A stretch of 48,311 bases of DNA from Amoebophrya sp. A120 (taxonomy: Eukaryota > Sar > Dinophyceae > Syndiniales > Amoebophryaceae): the NCBI GenBank assembly GCA_905178155.1, contig CAJINV010000006.1, positions 1,067,516 to 1,115,826 on the forward strand. The letters run 5' to 3'. The notes under the pieces were generated by a model. The model was not told where the DNA came from. It was given only the letters and a program-made list of their open reading frames with translations, and searched no databases. This document shows positions 19,201 through 27,298 of this stretch, one piece after another (the stretch's first letter is position 1; every line of letters starts with the position of its first letter). Both the position numbers and the translations under genes were made by a program.

Positions 19201-22200
19201 GGGTTACGGCCTCTCTGAGGAGGTCTGTCGACGTTGCTCCACTCAGGAGCAGGCTGTTCTTTTCTGTCACTGACAGGCGGTTCTGCGACCGCAAGTCTCG
19301 GCAATTCCCGAGCTCTTGTTTCTGGTGCGAACTTCGTACGGAATTCTCTTGGTGGGTTCATCTAGTGGTGCGCTGCGCGTTTCTTAACATTTTTTGAGGC
19401 CGTACGATTAATGGGCCCCCTTTTCGATACCGAAAAGGGGGGGGTAGGTACGGTCGGTCGTCTGGCCGTATCCAAAAGCGACCACTTCCCTCGGGACCCG
19501 ACCAGTTTTCGAATTTCAAAAATCAAAATGTCAGCCCATGACCCCCCCCCGCCCCGAAGTAGTTTTCTGCTTTGTTGACCACTAGTTGCGGCGCGGCTTT
19601 ATCAGCGTATAGCCCCTCTATTGCGGTTTCTGGGGTGTGGTTAGCAGAGGAACAAGCACACAACGCAATTTTTTTTTGGGGCGCGCGCTGCGCGCGCGCG
19701 CGTCGCGATATGCATACAAAAGTAAAGAAACTTCGGCGCGCGCGCTAAATAAATACACGCGCCACGCAGCGGAACGCATGGCGCATACGTGGTTACAATC
19801 CGCCGGCGCGGTGCAGCAAACCATGATCATCTGCAGGACAGATGAAGATCGAGCCCGGTTTATTATCGTCGTCGGCTCTGCCTCTCCGCCTGCACTGGGG
19901 CCGAGCATGGTGCGCGAGGTTTGTTGGCCCTTCTTCCGCCTTCAAGCTGAATAAGAAGCAAAGGGGCTTGCGACTTGGAATAAAGTATGCCGGAAAAGGA
20001 AAGAGCGCTTTGCCGCGACAACAACCATCGCCATTACCCATCCTGCGCGGGGTAGTGTGCAGAGGGTTAAAAAGTGGGCTAACTACAAAAAAAAACGCCT
20101 TCGGCTTCGCAGTAATTTGTAGCGCAGCACTGCGCTACAAGCACCCGGCGCGCCAAAGTGGTTGATGTGGGCATCTCAATTACTGAGATACCCGCTTCAA
20201 CAGCCCGAGAGCAGTCTTGGTCGCGCAGTTCTGCATTAGAAGTTGCGCCATGATCTACCGCGCCGCAAGTCTGTTTGTGCAGGAGAGTGACTTCTCAGTC
20301 GATCTACAAGCTTCCCCCTGAAGTACTGCGAAGCACCTCTTCTGCTTAAAACATGCTCAGTCACTCAAAATCAAATAAAAGCAAAACAGTTCTGCATGCT
20401 TTTACTTGAATGAGCTGCCGAGCTCCTACGATCTACTTACAAACTGCGCCCAAGCTACTGCTCTTTTTTTCGAGCAGTGGATCGGCGGCATACAACCAAG
20501 CGGGATTGCAGTCAAGAAGTTGTAGATAATTCATTGCGAGGCAGCTGCGCTGCTGCTCCGTGAAAGGTAGCCGTCTCCCTTTTGGGGAAAGAATGGCCCT
20601 CGGCTTCATTTTGAGAAACAGAAAGCACGTCTGCTTCGATTGATTTACTTCCCTTTTGGCGACGGAATTCTCTTGGTGGGTTCATCTAGTGGTGCGCTGC
20701 GCGTTTCTTAACATTTTTTTTCTTTCCTCGTTTCCATTTCTTGTCCTGTCGGTGTGCTTCGCTCGATCTCTAATCGGTTTTCGTCATCTCCCATGAGAAG
20801 AGCGACCTCTGTCGATCGTCTTCGTCTCGCCTTTTTTCTCGCTTTTTTCTCGACTGTTTTAGTTAGTTAGGCGAGCTTTCTTGCGCATACGTACGTAGAT
20901 CTCCTAGTGCCTTGGTACTTCGAGGTTTAGGGTCGGAACGTTCTCAGCACTGCTGAAGCTTAAGAAGAAAGGGGCGTGCACGCTCCGGCCTTCAGTTTGC
21001 TCCGCCTTTATCTTTTTGAAATCGCTTTACTATAATCCTCCTTTTTGCTTGCTTCCTGTTCCCCGGGCCCAACTGGCACCAAGCAGGTTTTTTCTCTCCT
21101 AGGGTTAGGCTTAGTTAGGCCGCCACCGCCGCCGGCACGGGATGGCTGCCGACGCGACCGTCTCACCTTCGATCCAGCCACCACCCTCATCTGCTGCTCA
21201 AGATCGATCCAGAAAGGGTTTAGTTTAGGTTTCAGGGTTTAGGAAGCAATCTTAACATTTTTTTTCTTTCTCTCTTTCTTTCTTTTGTACTTCTGGGTCT
21301 GCGTCCCCTCGTACCAACGGGCCTCTCTTCCTCCGTCAGCGGGGTTGTCAGGTTTTTGCGGTCTGGCGACCTACGTTCGCTAGTTCGGGCCGTTGTTGTC
21401 TCCGACGGTTTCGAGTTATAAAAGTTATGGTTTGTGTGACAAGGAGGCAACACGGGCCTAGCGAAGCGGCCCGGGTAGCCAAGGCAGGAACACAAAGCGG
21501 ATTTTTATAAAGAGATACCTCTCTACCATCCGGTCGAATATTGTTGTGGTCCCGGGCGGAAGACCTTAAACTCGACCCAAAGAAAGTAATGCCCTGCGGT
21601 TCAAGTTTCAATAAAATTTTTTTCCTTCCCTTCCCTCCCTTTTATTTCTCGTTACTGTTGTCGAGACAAAGCCCTTATCCCGCGGGGTAAGGGAGTGGGT
21701 TGTCAGGTTTTTGCGGTCTGGCGACCTACGTTCGCTAGTTCGGCCCGTTGTTGTCTCCGACGGTTTCGAGTTATAAAAGTTATGGTTTGTGTGACAAGGA
21801 GGCAACACGGGCCTAGCGAAGCGGCCCGGGTAGCCAAGGCAGGAACAAAAAGCGGATTTTTATAAAGAGATACCTCTCTACCATCCGGTCGAATATTGTT
21901 GTGGTCCCGGGAAGACCTTAAACTCGACCCAAAGAAAGTAATGCCCTGCGGTTCAAGTTTCAATAAAATTTTTTTCCTTCCCTTCCCTCCCTTTTATTTC
22001 TCGTTACTGTTGTCGAGACAAAGCCCTTATCCCGCGGGGTAAGGGAGTGGGTTGTCAGGTTTTTGCGGTCTGGCGACCTACGTTCGCTAGTTCGGCCCGT
22101 TGTTGTCTCCGACGGTTTCGAGTTATAAAAACGTGAGGAAAACCGGGCCTATCATTTCGCGCCCCACCCTAGAGGGTATTTCCACCCTAGTGCCCTGCGG

Positions 22201-22454
22201 CTCGCACTAGCGTGGTGCACCGAACTAGCCTGGGTCTAGACCACGGCCAGGCTAGGTTTCTGCATGCATATTTGCAATAATTACTACGAGTGCGATACTT
22301 TTGGTTTTGCGCAGGATAATCAATTGACGGAGACTACAACCAGGATGGTGATGGTACCCGTATCCAAGTGATGAAAACATCAAGTGTTAATATTTGCTCC
22401 GCCACAGAAGATGAAAGTAGTACGGAGTTTTATTTCGATACAAGAAGAAGATGA
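16286..22454 (+). CDS. Gene B1 core: Cys-rich protein with Ser/Thr/Pro-rich tail
   Basis: Exons 16286-16766, 17040-17094, 17321-17548, 17905-18041, 18357-18472, 18647-18707 and 22324-22454 join to 403 codons ending in TGA at 22452. Family not recognised. The core has paired Cys (CKLCMRCSGRSWLKYIDTAT), a MAPVGWHK box, an acidic helix (ELEEAAQRLGDNFFVVSLSA), PSCGS and a CECKACCEK cluster. Then come KWRCGESGFYSIDDYA and a Ser/Thr/Pro-rich stretch. B2 is collinear without introns and confirms the first three joins to the base (for example DWKTQMAPVGW). The very C-terminal exon is less certain because its intron is 3.6 kb. ATG 16286 has an in-frame stop just upstream; in the full gene it is probably internal, following the 15395 exon. 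Confidence 0.78.
16767..17034. mobile_element. Introner B1.1 (alpha), TSD AGAAG/AGAAC
   Basis: 268 bp; TATGCATTGCAAATATGATG ... CATATTTGCACTTGATA. Pentamers at 16762-16766 and 17035-17039. Paralogue B2 is uninterrupted at the matching point (about 28206). Confidence 0.92.
17095..17315. mobile_element. Introner B1.2 (delta), TSD TGGAA
   Basis: 221 bp; TATGACAGTGCACAACTCCC ... GAGTTGTGCACTGTCATA, long perfect arms. TGGAA at 17090-17094 and 17316-17320. Splicing gives GAC TGG AAG ACA; B2 has GAC TGG AAA ACC with nothing inserted. Confidence 0.95.
17549..17899. mobile_element. Introner B1.3 (alpha, degenerate), TSD GCGTG
   Basis: 351 bp; the 5' end is eroded (TACGCGGTGCAAACTATAGT), the 3' end intact (CCCAGACACATTTGCATTTG ATA). 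GCGTG at 17544-17548 and 17900-17904. The same pentamer and codon position are occupied in B3 (24266); B2 has GAGGCGTGCTGC uninterrupted. Confidence 0.88.
18042..18351. mobile_element. Introner B1.4 (eta), TSD CGAGT/TGAAG
   Basis: 310 bp; 5' TATGGCACTCTCAAACGTTA, 3' CCAATGTAAACGTTTGTTGA then AAACTTGATA. The arms match loosely and the pentamers have diverged. Splicing keeps the frame into the Ser/Thr/Pro-rich exon. Related to C1. Confidence 0.68.
18473..18641. mobile_element. Introner B1.5 (epsilon), TSD diverged
   Basis: 169 bp; TATGCAATACAAATTTCCCG ... ATAAATTTCCTGTGGATA. Flanks CGGTT and TAGTC no longer match well, but removal is in frame (GCG GTT ACG CCC). Same family as S3.1. Confidence 0.72.
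19339..19395. repeat. 57-bp direct repeat, copy 1
   Basis: CGGAATTCTCTTGGTGGGTT to the run of T is identical at 20663-20719, 1,324 bp downstream, inside the nested insertion. Confidence 0.95.
20663..20719. repeat. 57-bp direct repeat, copy 2
   Basis: Identical to 19339-19395. Its terminal TTCTTAACATTTTTTTTC echo appears once more near 21250. Confidence 0.95.
21344..22127. repeat. ~354-bp tandem repeat, 2.2 copies
   Basis: Units begin GTTGTCAGGTTTTTGCGGTC at 21344, 21699 and 22051 (the last partial, ending GAGTTATAAAA). Copies 1 and 2 are nearly identical, which implies recent duplication. No gene is seen in the unit. Confidence 0.95.
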
Positions 22455-22735
22455 AGAAGTACTCACAGCGCAGTACGCGCACGCCGGGGGTAGGAATTTG
22501 CTGCTCTAGTATTTTTGCGTGGCAGCATGGTGTTTCCACGCATATTCGAGATGATTTTCGATTTCGTCCTTTGATGGACATTATAGTGAGCACGAAACTG
22601 GTGATAAAAAAAATTGCATATAGCCTAAGAACCATGTAAAGAGATGAACGCATAATTCGCTGTGGGATGGGCAGACGGACGGGGACACTTGATTTTCTTG
22701 TTTTCATAACCCTTTCTCCGGCGATGCGGGTGGTG

Positions 22736-22885
22736 TATCCTGGGCAAAAGTATCGTACTCGTAGTAATCGCAGTGATGCATTACAAATCTCGTTCATAAG
22801 GCAAATCAGCATCACAAATCCCATTTGTTATGAGGAGCGAATTTGTATTGCAATTACTACTAGTACGATACGTTTGCAGTTCATA
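22736..22885. mobile_element. Introner (beta) outside any assigned gene
   Basis: 150 bp; TATCCTGGGCAAAAGTATCG ... GATACGTTTGCAGTTCATA. Flanks TGGTG and TGAAG (diverged). The host transcript is unknown; the symmetric ends do not reveal the transcribed strand. Confidence 0.8.
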
Positions 22886-23130
22886 TGAAGCAGGCGCGGG
22901 CGATACTCCTCGGAACTTCGGCTGATGCGGGTGAAGTTGCCACCCAACGGGTTGGTGTGTGCTGCTGAGGTCGCGTTTGTGATTCTTCAAATTATTTAAG
23001 AATTTGTATACGAGGGTAGTTCTAGTTACAGCCTTTATGCTATACGCGTTTCTCGATCGTGAGAAGGCAGTAAAGGGACTTATTTCCAGCCACAATGCTA
23101 TGCTGAAAAAGAAAACTTCACAATGCTATG

Positions 23131-23272
23131 CTGACCGAAAACGTTTCTGAAGTTTCTGGAGTTAATTACAATAGCCGATAGAAGTTGCAACCGCGATACA
23201 AGCTGTCCAAGTCCAACGCAGCTGCAACGAGGAGGTGCAGGGTTCTTGCGATAGAAAGCTGCTGGCAGCGCC
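23131..23272. repeat. Dispersed ~140-bp repeat, copy 2
   Basis: Second copy of the block at 14667-14806. Small indels separate the two copies. Confidence 0.9.
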
Positions 23273-23996
23273 GCCTCGTCCGACTTACATGGTGATTTAG
23301 TGATCATTCCTACTGTAAGCTGCAGCTCATCTTCTACCCTCGAGTTGTGTGAAGTAGATCAGGCGAAATTAATAGTGTGATCTCCAAGAAGCAAGTAAAA
23401 ATGTTGGATAAAATCGATGCTGGTCTAGACACAACGACCCCAAGGCAAAAATCAGGCTAATCCCCTTGCTCCGCACGACAAATTCACCAGATTCCGCATT
23501 ACAAACTCACCAGATTCTATGTTTTTGGATCCATTGCGACGGTTCGAAATAAAAAGCGCCGCTGTCGTCGGTCGTTCTGAGGATCATCTGAGCGCTCTGT
23601 GACAGCGCTCGATGTCGATGAGGAAATGTTGCATGTTGATGCATTTTTAGTCGTGCCATTTCTTGTGTCTGATCATCAATTTCAGAGTCAGGTATTTTCG
23701 ATCTTCTGTACCTTCGAGTTCGAACACCAGTTGAAGTTCTTTTTGGCGAGTTTATCATCCGTTTTTGAGATTTCAATTTATCCACAAGTAGTTATTGTAT
23801 TATTTGAGGTTTTTAACACGCACGACGACGACACACAGCTACGATTTTCTTTGTTTTGCAATCGAGGATATTTTTCGAAACCGCTCTCACTAACCAGCGT
23901 GATCAGGTGGAATAGTATAGTGCTTCTGAGTTCTTCTTCTTCTTCTTGAGTCAAGCAGAGACGAGTTTTAAATAAATCAAAAAGAAAATCTAAATC

Positions 23997-25217
23997 ATGC
24001 CTCAGAAGTCCCTCATCATGAAGAAAATGTCAATCGATGCGTTTTCTTGCGTGAAGACGTGGTCCTCGTTTTCTTGCGTGAAGACGAGCGTTCGCGCAGT
24101 CCACCTTGCCAGTACTAGGGGGCCGCAGCAGCAGATAGTGTTTTCATCATGCACATTTTAGCATCACAAATTTTTCAGACCCAGACATTTTTGCACTTGA
24201 TATGAGAACACCTGGGACGAGCATGAGGAGCAGGACCATTACGCTAATTGCGAGTGCGACGCGTGTATCAAATGCAAAAATGTCTGGGTCGTCTGGAAGA
24301 ATGCGAGTTTGCCATGCTTGTTTGGCATGACTCGAGAATCTGTGTTGCATAGGCACGAAAAGGCCCTCACCCTCTTACGTGTCATGCAAAAACGCAGTTT
24401 GCCATGCGGAGTACGTAAGAAAGGGCAGCCACAAAATTTGTCATGCATAGCTGCGTATTGCAGTGCGTCTACCATTCATTTTAAGCATTACAAGTTTGCA
24501 GACCCAGACCTATTTTTTGCACTCGATAGCGTGCTGCGCGAGGAAGAAAAGGGGCATGTCCGCGTTTACCTTCCGCGATAAGTGGCGCTGCGACTATCCG
24601 GAGTAAAATAAACGTCCCCACCCCAGAGTTGTCTTGCAGAATTGCAATGACAAGGAAATTTGTGGTGCGCATACCCATGGTAGACATCTCCGATCGTGTT
24701 TTGGAATTTGTGATGCTGTGAACAGGAAAGGCAGATGAATCTGTGAAGATTCGGCTGCACTTGCTAACCTGCACTACTACACTGCGGAGTGCAACTTGTC
24801 ATGCGTGACTCCCAAAACTCCTAGGCTTGTGCTGCAAAATAATCCCCATCCTGACTCTGGTGTGGGGACGTTTTTACTCAGGATAGCGACGAGATGGGGT
24901 TCTACTCGCTCGACGCCTATGCTGGCTGGATTTCCCCTGGTATCGAACGCACGTCCACATTTCCTCCTACCACCGGCGCAACCCCGAGGTCGACATCAGC
25001 ACAGTCACCGGAAACGCCGGCGCCCGGAGATCCGAAAATAGCCGAGCAGGCACCGGAGACGTCCCCGCCCGGAGGAGGCCCGACAACAACCAAAGCTGCA
25101 CCGGAGACGCCCCCGCCCGGAAGAGGCCCGACAACAACCAGGGCACCGGTGAGTGAAAATTATACCGGTGACAATGTCGACGCAACTACCGGGAACCAGC
25201 GGCAAGCACGCATATGA
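23997..25217 (+). CDS. Gene B3: chimeric B-family protein with D-type N-terminus
   Basis: Exons 23997-24135, 24208-24265, 24534-24603 and 24891-25217 join to 198 codons. The first exon (KSLIMKKMS, then WSSFSCV and TSVRAV) matches the start of gene D (KSLTMMKKMS, WSSFSCVTSVRAV). From NTWDEHEEQ onward it matches the C-terminal half of B1/B2: CECDACC, FTFRDKWRC, GFYSLDAYAGWISP, ERTSTFP. A Pro/Thr-rich tail with two 16-residue repeats follows, then APVSENYTGDN and the shared ending QARI. The Cys-rich N-terminal half of B1/B2 is absent. ATG 23997 is chosen by similarity to gene D. Function unknown. Confidence 0.78.
24136..24202. mobile_element. Introner B3.1 (alpha), deleted, 67 bp
   Basis: Only the 3' end is recognisable (CAGACCCAGACATTTTTGCA CTTGATA); the 5' arm is gone. 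Flanks GCAGA/TGAGA. Removal is needed for the frame (CAG CAG AAC ACC TGG), so it may still be spliced despite losing one arm. Confidence 0.6.
24266..24528. mobile_element. Introner B3.2 (alpha), TSD GCGTG
   Basis: 263 bp; TATCAAATGCAAAAATGTCT ... TTTTTTGCACTCGATA. GCGTG at 24261-24265 and 24529-24533. Same codon position and pentamer as B1.3, absent from B2. Confidence 0.93.
24604..24885. mobile_element. Introner B3.3 (gamma), 5' end eroded
   Basis: 282 bp; TAAAATAAACGTCCCCACCC ... GACGTTTTTACTCAGGATA. Flanks CGGAG and GCGAC do not match. Splicing gives CCG GAG GAG ATG GGG, aligned with B2 GCC GAG ATT GGG, where no insertion exists. Confidence 0.8.
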
Positions 25218-25638
25218 CAAAGAATAAAAGAAATACTCTAGCACCACCAGCCTTGATGCAGAGCCTATGCCTAAGTAAAAAGCAGGTGCAGGCTTGTGGC
25301 CCCAGAACCTAAGCCAAGCCACAGGTTTTGGCATCGTGCTAGAGAACATCATCTGGTCAACATTTTTAGACGTCCGAGAGGAAGCAAAGAACATCAAGCT
25401 GTTGCATTTCGATGTTTGCGCTCTTGCCTTGTTACAACTGCCATAGAAAATAAATCTGCTGGCGTGTGCTGTAAAAGTCTATTGAAGATGTTGAGTAAAA
25501 AATTAAAAGAAAAATATACTACGTTTACAAAGATGCGAAGATAATAAATTTTTACCTTCAAGAACTACAAGTGGTGCTAGAGTCATTTGCTTGCATAAGC
25601 AGGAAGAGATGAATGGGACGACCGCCCGGCCCTGCGCA
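25218..25638. other. 3' flank of B3
   Basis: No gene seen. About 180 bp after the stop it is collinear with the 3' flank of B2 (shared AGCAAAGAACATCAAGCTGT), so the duplicated block extends past the gene. Confidence 0.7.
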
Positions 25639-26141
25639 ATGAACATCATGATGGCCGCAGCACTCCAAATATCCACAGTAAATTTCCCGTACACGTACAA
25701 ATGCGGTCTCTGCATGACAAAACTTGGCTTCGATTCTAGCTTAACATGACAAGTTTTACGCTCCTAATTGGCGAAATTTGTGACGCGCCTTGTACATGTA
25801 CGGGAAATTTGTATTGCATACCAAACCAGGAAGGCGTTGCTGGCGTTGTCAGCACCCCGGGCGAAATACCTCTTGACACCCCCCAGCACTCGGAGCTGCC
25901 CGATGAAGCCAAGTGCTGCGCAGGGGCAGATCATGAACGCGTGTTGGTGTTGTCCGGAACAAGAAGGCCGTGACAGCGTTTTAATACCTATCCTGTGCAA
26001 AAGTATCGTACTCGTATTGCAATCATGCATTACAGGGCAAATCCCCATTACAAATTTTATTTCTGACGCTGAGGAAATTTGTAATGCATTTATACGAGTG
26101 CGATACTTTTGGTTTTGCAGCTCATAATGCCATGCACTTAG
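25639..26141 (+). CDS. S3: small protein gene paralogous to S2, three exons
   Basis: Exons 25639-25669, 25826-25988 and 26132-26141 join to 68 codons. The product (MNIMMAAALQTRKALLALSA..., then LTPPSTR, SAAQGQIMNACWCCPEQEGR and VLIPCT) aligns with S2 along its length, including the exact stop. Two introners interrupt S3 and none interrupts S2. The N-terminus is hydrophobic (possible signal or membrane segment) and a conserved NACWC motif is present. Unknown family. The minus strand also has open stretches, but both copies contain stops there, so the plus strand is preferred. Confidence 0.62.
25670..25820. mobile_element. Introner S3.1 (epsilon), TSD CCAAA
   Basis: 151 bp; TATCCACAGTAAATTTCCCG ... 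GGGAAATTTGTATTGCATA. CCAAA at 25665-25669 and 25821-25825. S2 is uninterrupted here (CACAACAGGAAAACG). Confidence 0.92.
25989..26126. mobile_element. Introner S3.2 (beta), TSD ATACC/ATGCC
   Basis: 138 bp; TATCCTGTGCAAAAGTATCG ... TTTTGGTTTTGCAGCTCATA. S2 reads TTAATACCATGTACGTAG straight through, the empty site. Confidence 0.92.
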
Positions 26142-27298
26142 CTATCATGATGATGATCACGAACAATGCCACTTCTGTACTACCTGTACTAGATTTAAAC
26201 AAAATCTATAGCGTCTAGACCCTTCTCCTTCTCGTCTGCACCAGTGTAATTTTTCGTATCATTTTCCTTTTCATTTCACCCCAGCCCCACGGAACAGCTC
26301 CGTCCGACAACATTCCAGAACTTCCGTATATTAGATGTGCATCGTTTATACAAATTTTTTTCTTTAGAAGATTCTTTTTTTCGTCATTCACATTCAAATT
26401 TTTACATTCGACCCTTATCTTCCTATGTGTCGCACCATGATTAAATGTTGCCACTGAAGACTTTCTTACTCGTTATTGTCTTTCTGCAAACAACCATGAA
26501 GGAAGTAGTGCGTACATGTAGACCTCCAACTTCTAGTAGCCTGATTTCAATACCAGCTCCCCCGTCCTCGTGCTTTCCCCCTGCTTCCCCCATCAAGACA
26601 GAGACCTGAAATAAACGTGCGAACCCCGACAAGAAATAGCAGTTGTGACTTAGGGCCTGAGAAGATCACAGTTCCTAGTAAGCCTGCTACTTGACCGCAA
26701 CAAGATGCGACGTTCTGAATGTACCAGTATAATATGATCCGATCTGTGCGGTAGTGGTCCTCCTGGACAAGCAGAGCTACGATTTGTCGTGCTAGTTGTA
26801 TTATGATTATCATTTTGTGGTATTCTCAATATCAATTCTCGTGCTATATTTCGTTCTTTTCTGTCGTGCTGATGCTGAAGAGAAAATAAAATCGTGCTGG
26901 ATTCGTACTTTTCGAAGTTGTAATATTTGCGGCGGCGCCGCACCGGCGTGCGGTCATACTTGTTGTACTCCTGTCGTGCGGACCAATTTCAACAAGACCC
27001 ACAAGAAATGTCTTCCGTTTCTCGTTTCTCCGTTTCTCTCGTGTTGGTGCGTTGTAACGCTTAGTAAAAGTTGTAGTTAAATTTAGCACGACGCGACTTC
27101 GTCTTGTTTTCATCTCCTTCTCCAGGAAGTGGTTTTGTACACGAACCCGTACCTTGATTCCCGTGTTTTTGTTTCATCTTTTGCCTCATTCATTTTTCGC
27201 GAATTTTGATTTTCATTCACTAGACGTCACAAAAGGAAACGTCGGCAGCTTTGTAAGTACAACCGAACCTATTCTTGTTGCTCCGTGTAAGTATTCAT
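26142..27298. other. Between S3 and B2: duplicated flanks, no gene
   Basis: About 26142-26420 matches the region after S2 (30008-30310; shared CCACGGAACAGCTCCGTCCG). From about 26815 it matches the region upstream of B1. The junction between tandem copies therefore lies between about 26420 and 26815. Confidence 0.7.

Larger units (their letters stand above)
18931..22127. mobile_element. 3.2-kb insertion between 36-bp direct repeats
   Basis: AAAACGTGAGGAAAACCGGG and 16 more bases occur at 18895-18930 and 22128-22163. Outside them CTAGGGTGGG (left) and CCCACCCTAG (right) could pair, as if a small palindromic element had been opened. The interior has no recognised coding region; it holds a 57-bp repeat pair and a 354-bp tandem array. 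Mechanism unknown. Confidence 0.6.
18708..22318. mobile_element. Introner B1.6 (beta), 3.6 kb through nested insertions
   Basis: 5' TATCTTGTGCAAAAGTATCG at 18708; 3' GAGTGCGATACTTTTGGTTT then TGCGCAGGATA at 22318. Flanks ATCCT and ATCAA. The middle holds a GC-rich element and a 3.2-kb insertion. Splicing joins GAA TCC TTT GAC in frame. Confidence 0.7.
22455..23996. other. Region between B1 and B3: repeats and a possible introner
   Basis: No secure gene. An introner lies at 22736-22885, a repeat at 23131-23272, and a leader-like repeat at about 23285-23420 recurs at about 30664-30800 and partly near 46470. On the minus strand an open frame (23095 to about 22886, MWLEISPFTAFSRSR...) runs into the introner, but nothing supports it as a gene. 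Confidence 0.5.

Noticed and set aside
20915-21245. GGTTTAGGG-like words, hinting at interstitial telomere repeats
   Set aside because: The units are irregular and few; no run of the TTTAGGG repeat is present.
22327-22362. EF-hand-like stretch DGDYNQDGDG in the last B1 exon
   Set aside because: The 12-residue loop lacks the hydrophobic residue at position 8 and the final Glu, and the paralogues do not keep it.
22781-23095. Minus-strand frame reading into the introner at 22736
   Set aside because: Splicing gives only about 78 residues with no similarity, and no paralogue supports it.
25764-26048. Minus-strand open frame over S3, conserved with a frame over S2
   Set aside because: S2 has an in-frame TAG and S3 a TAA on that strand, while the plus strand is open in both with a common stop.
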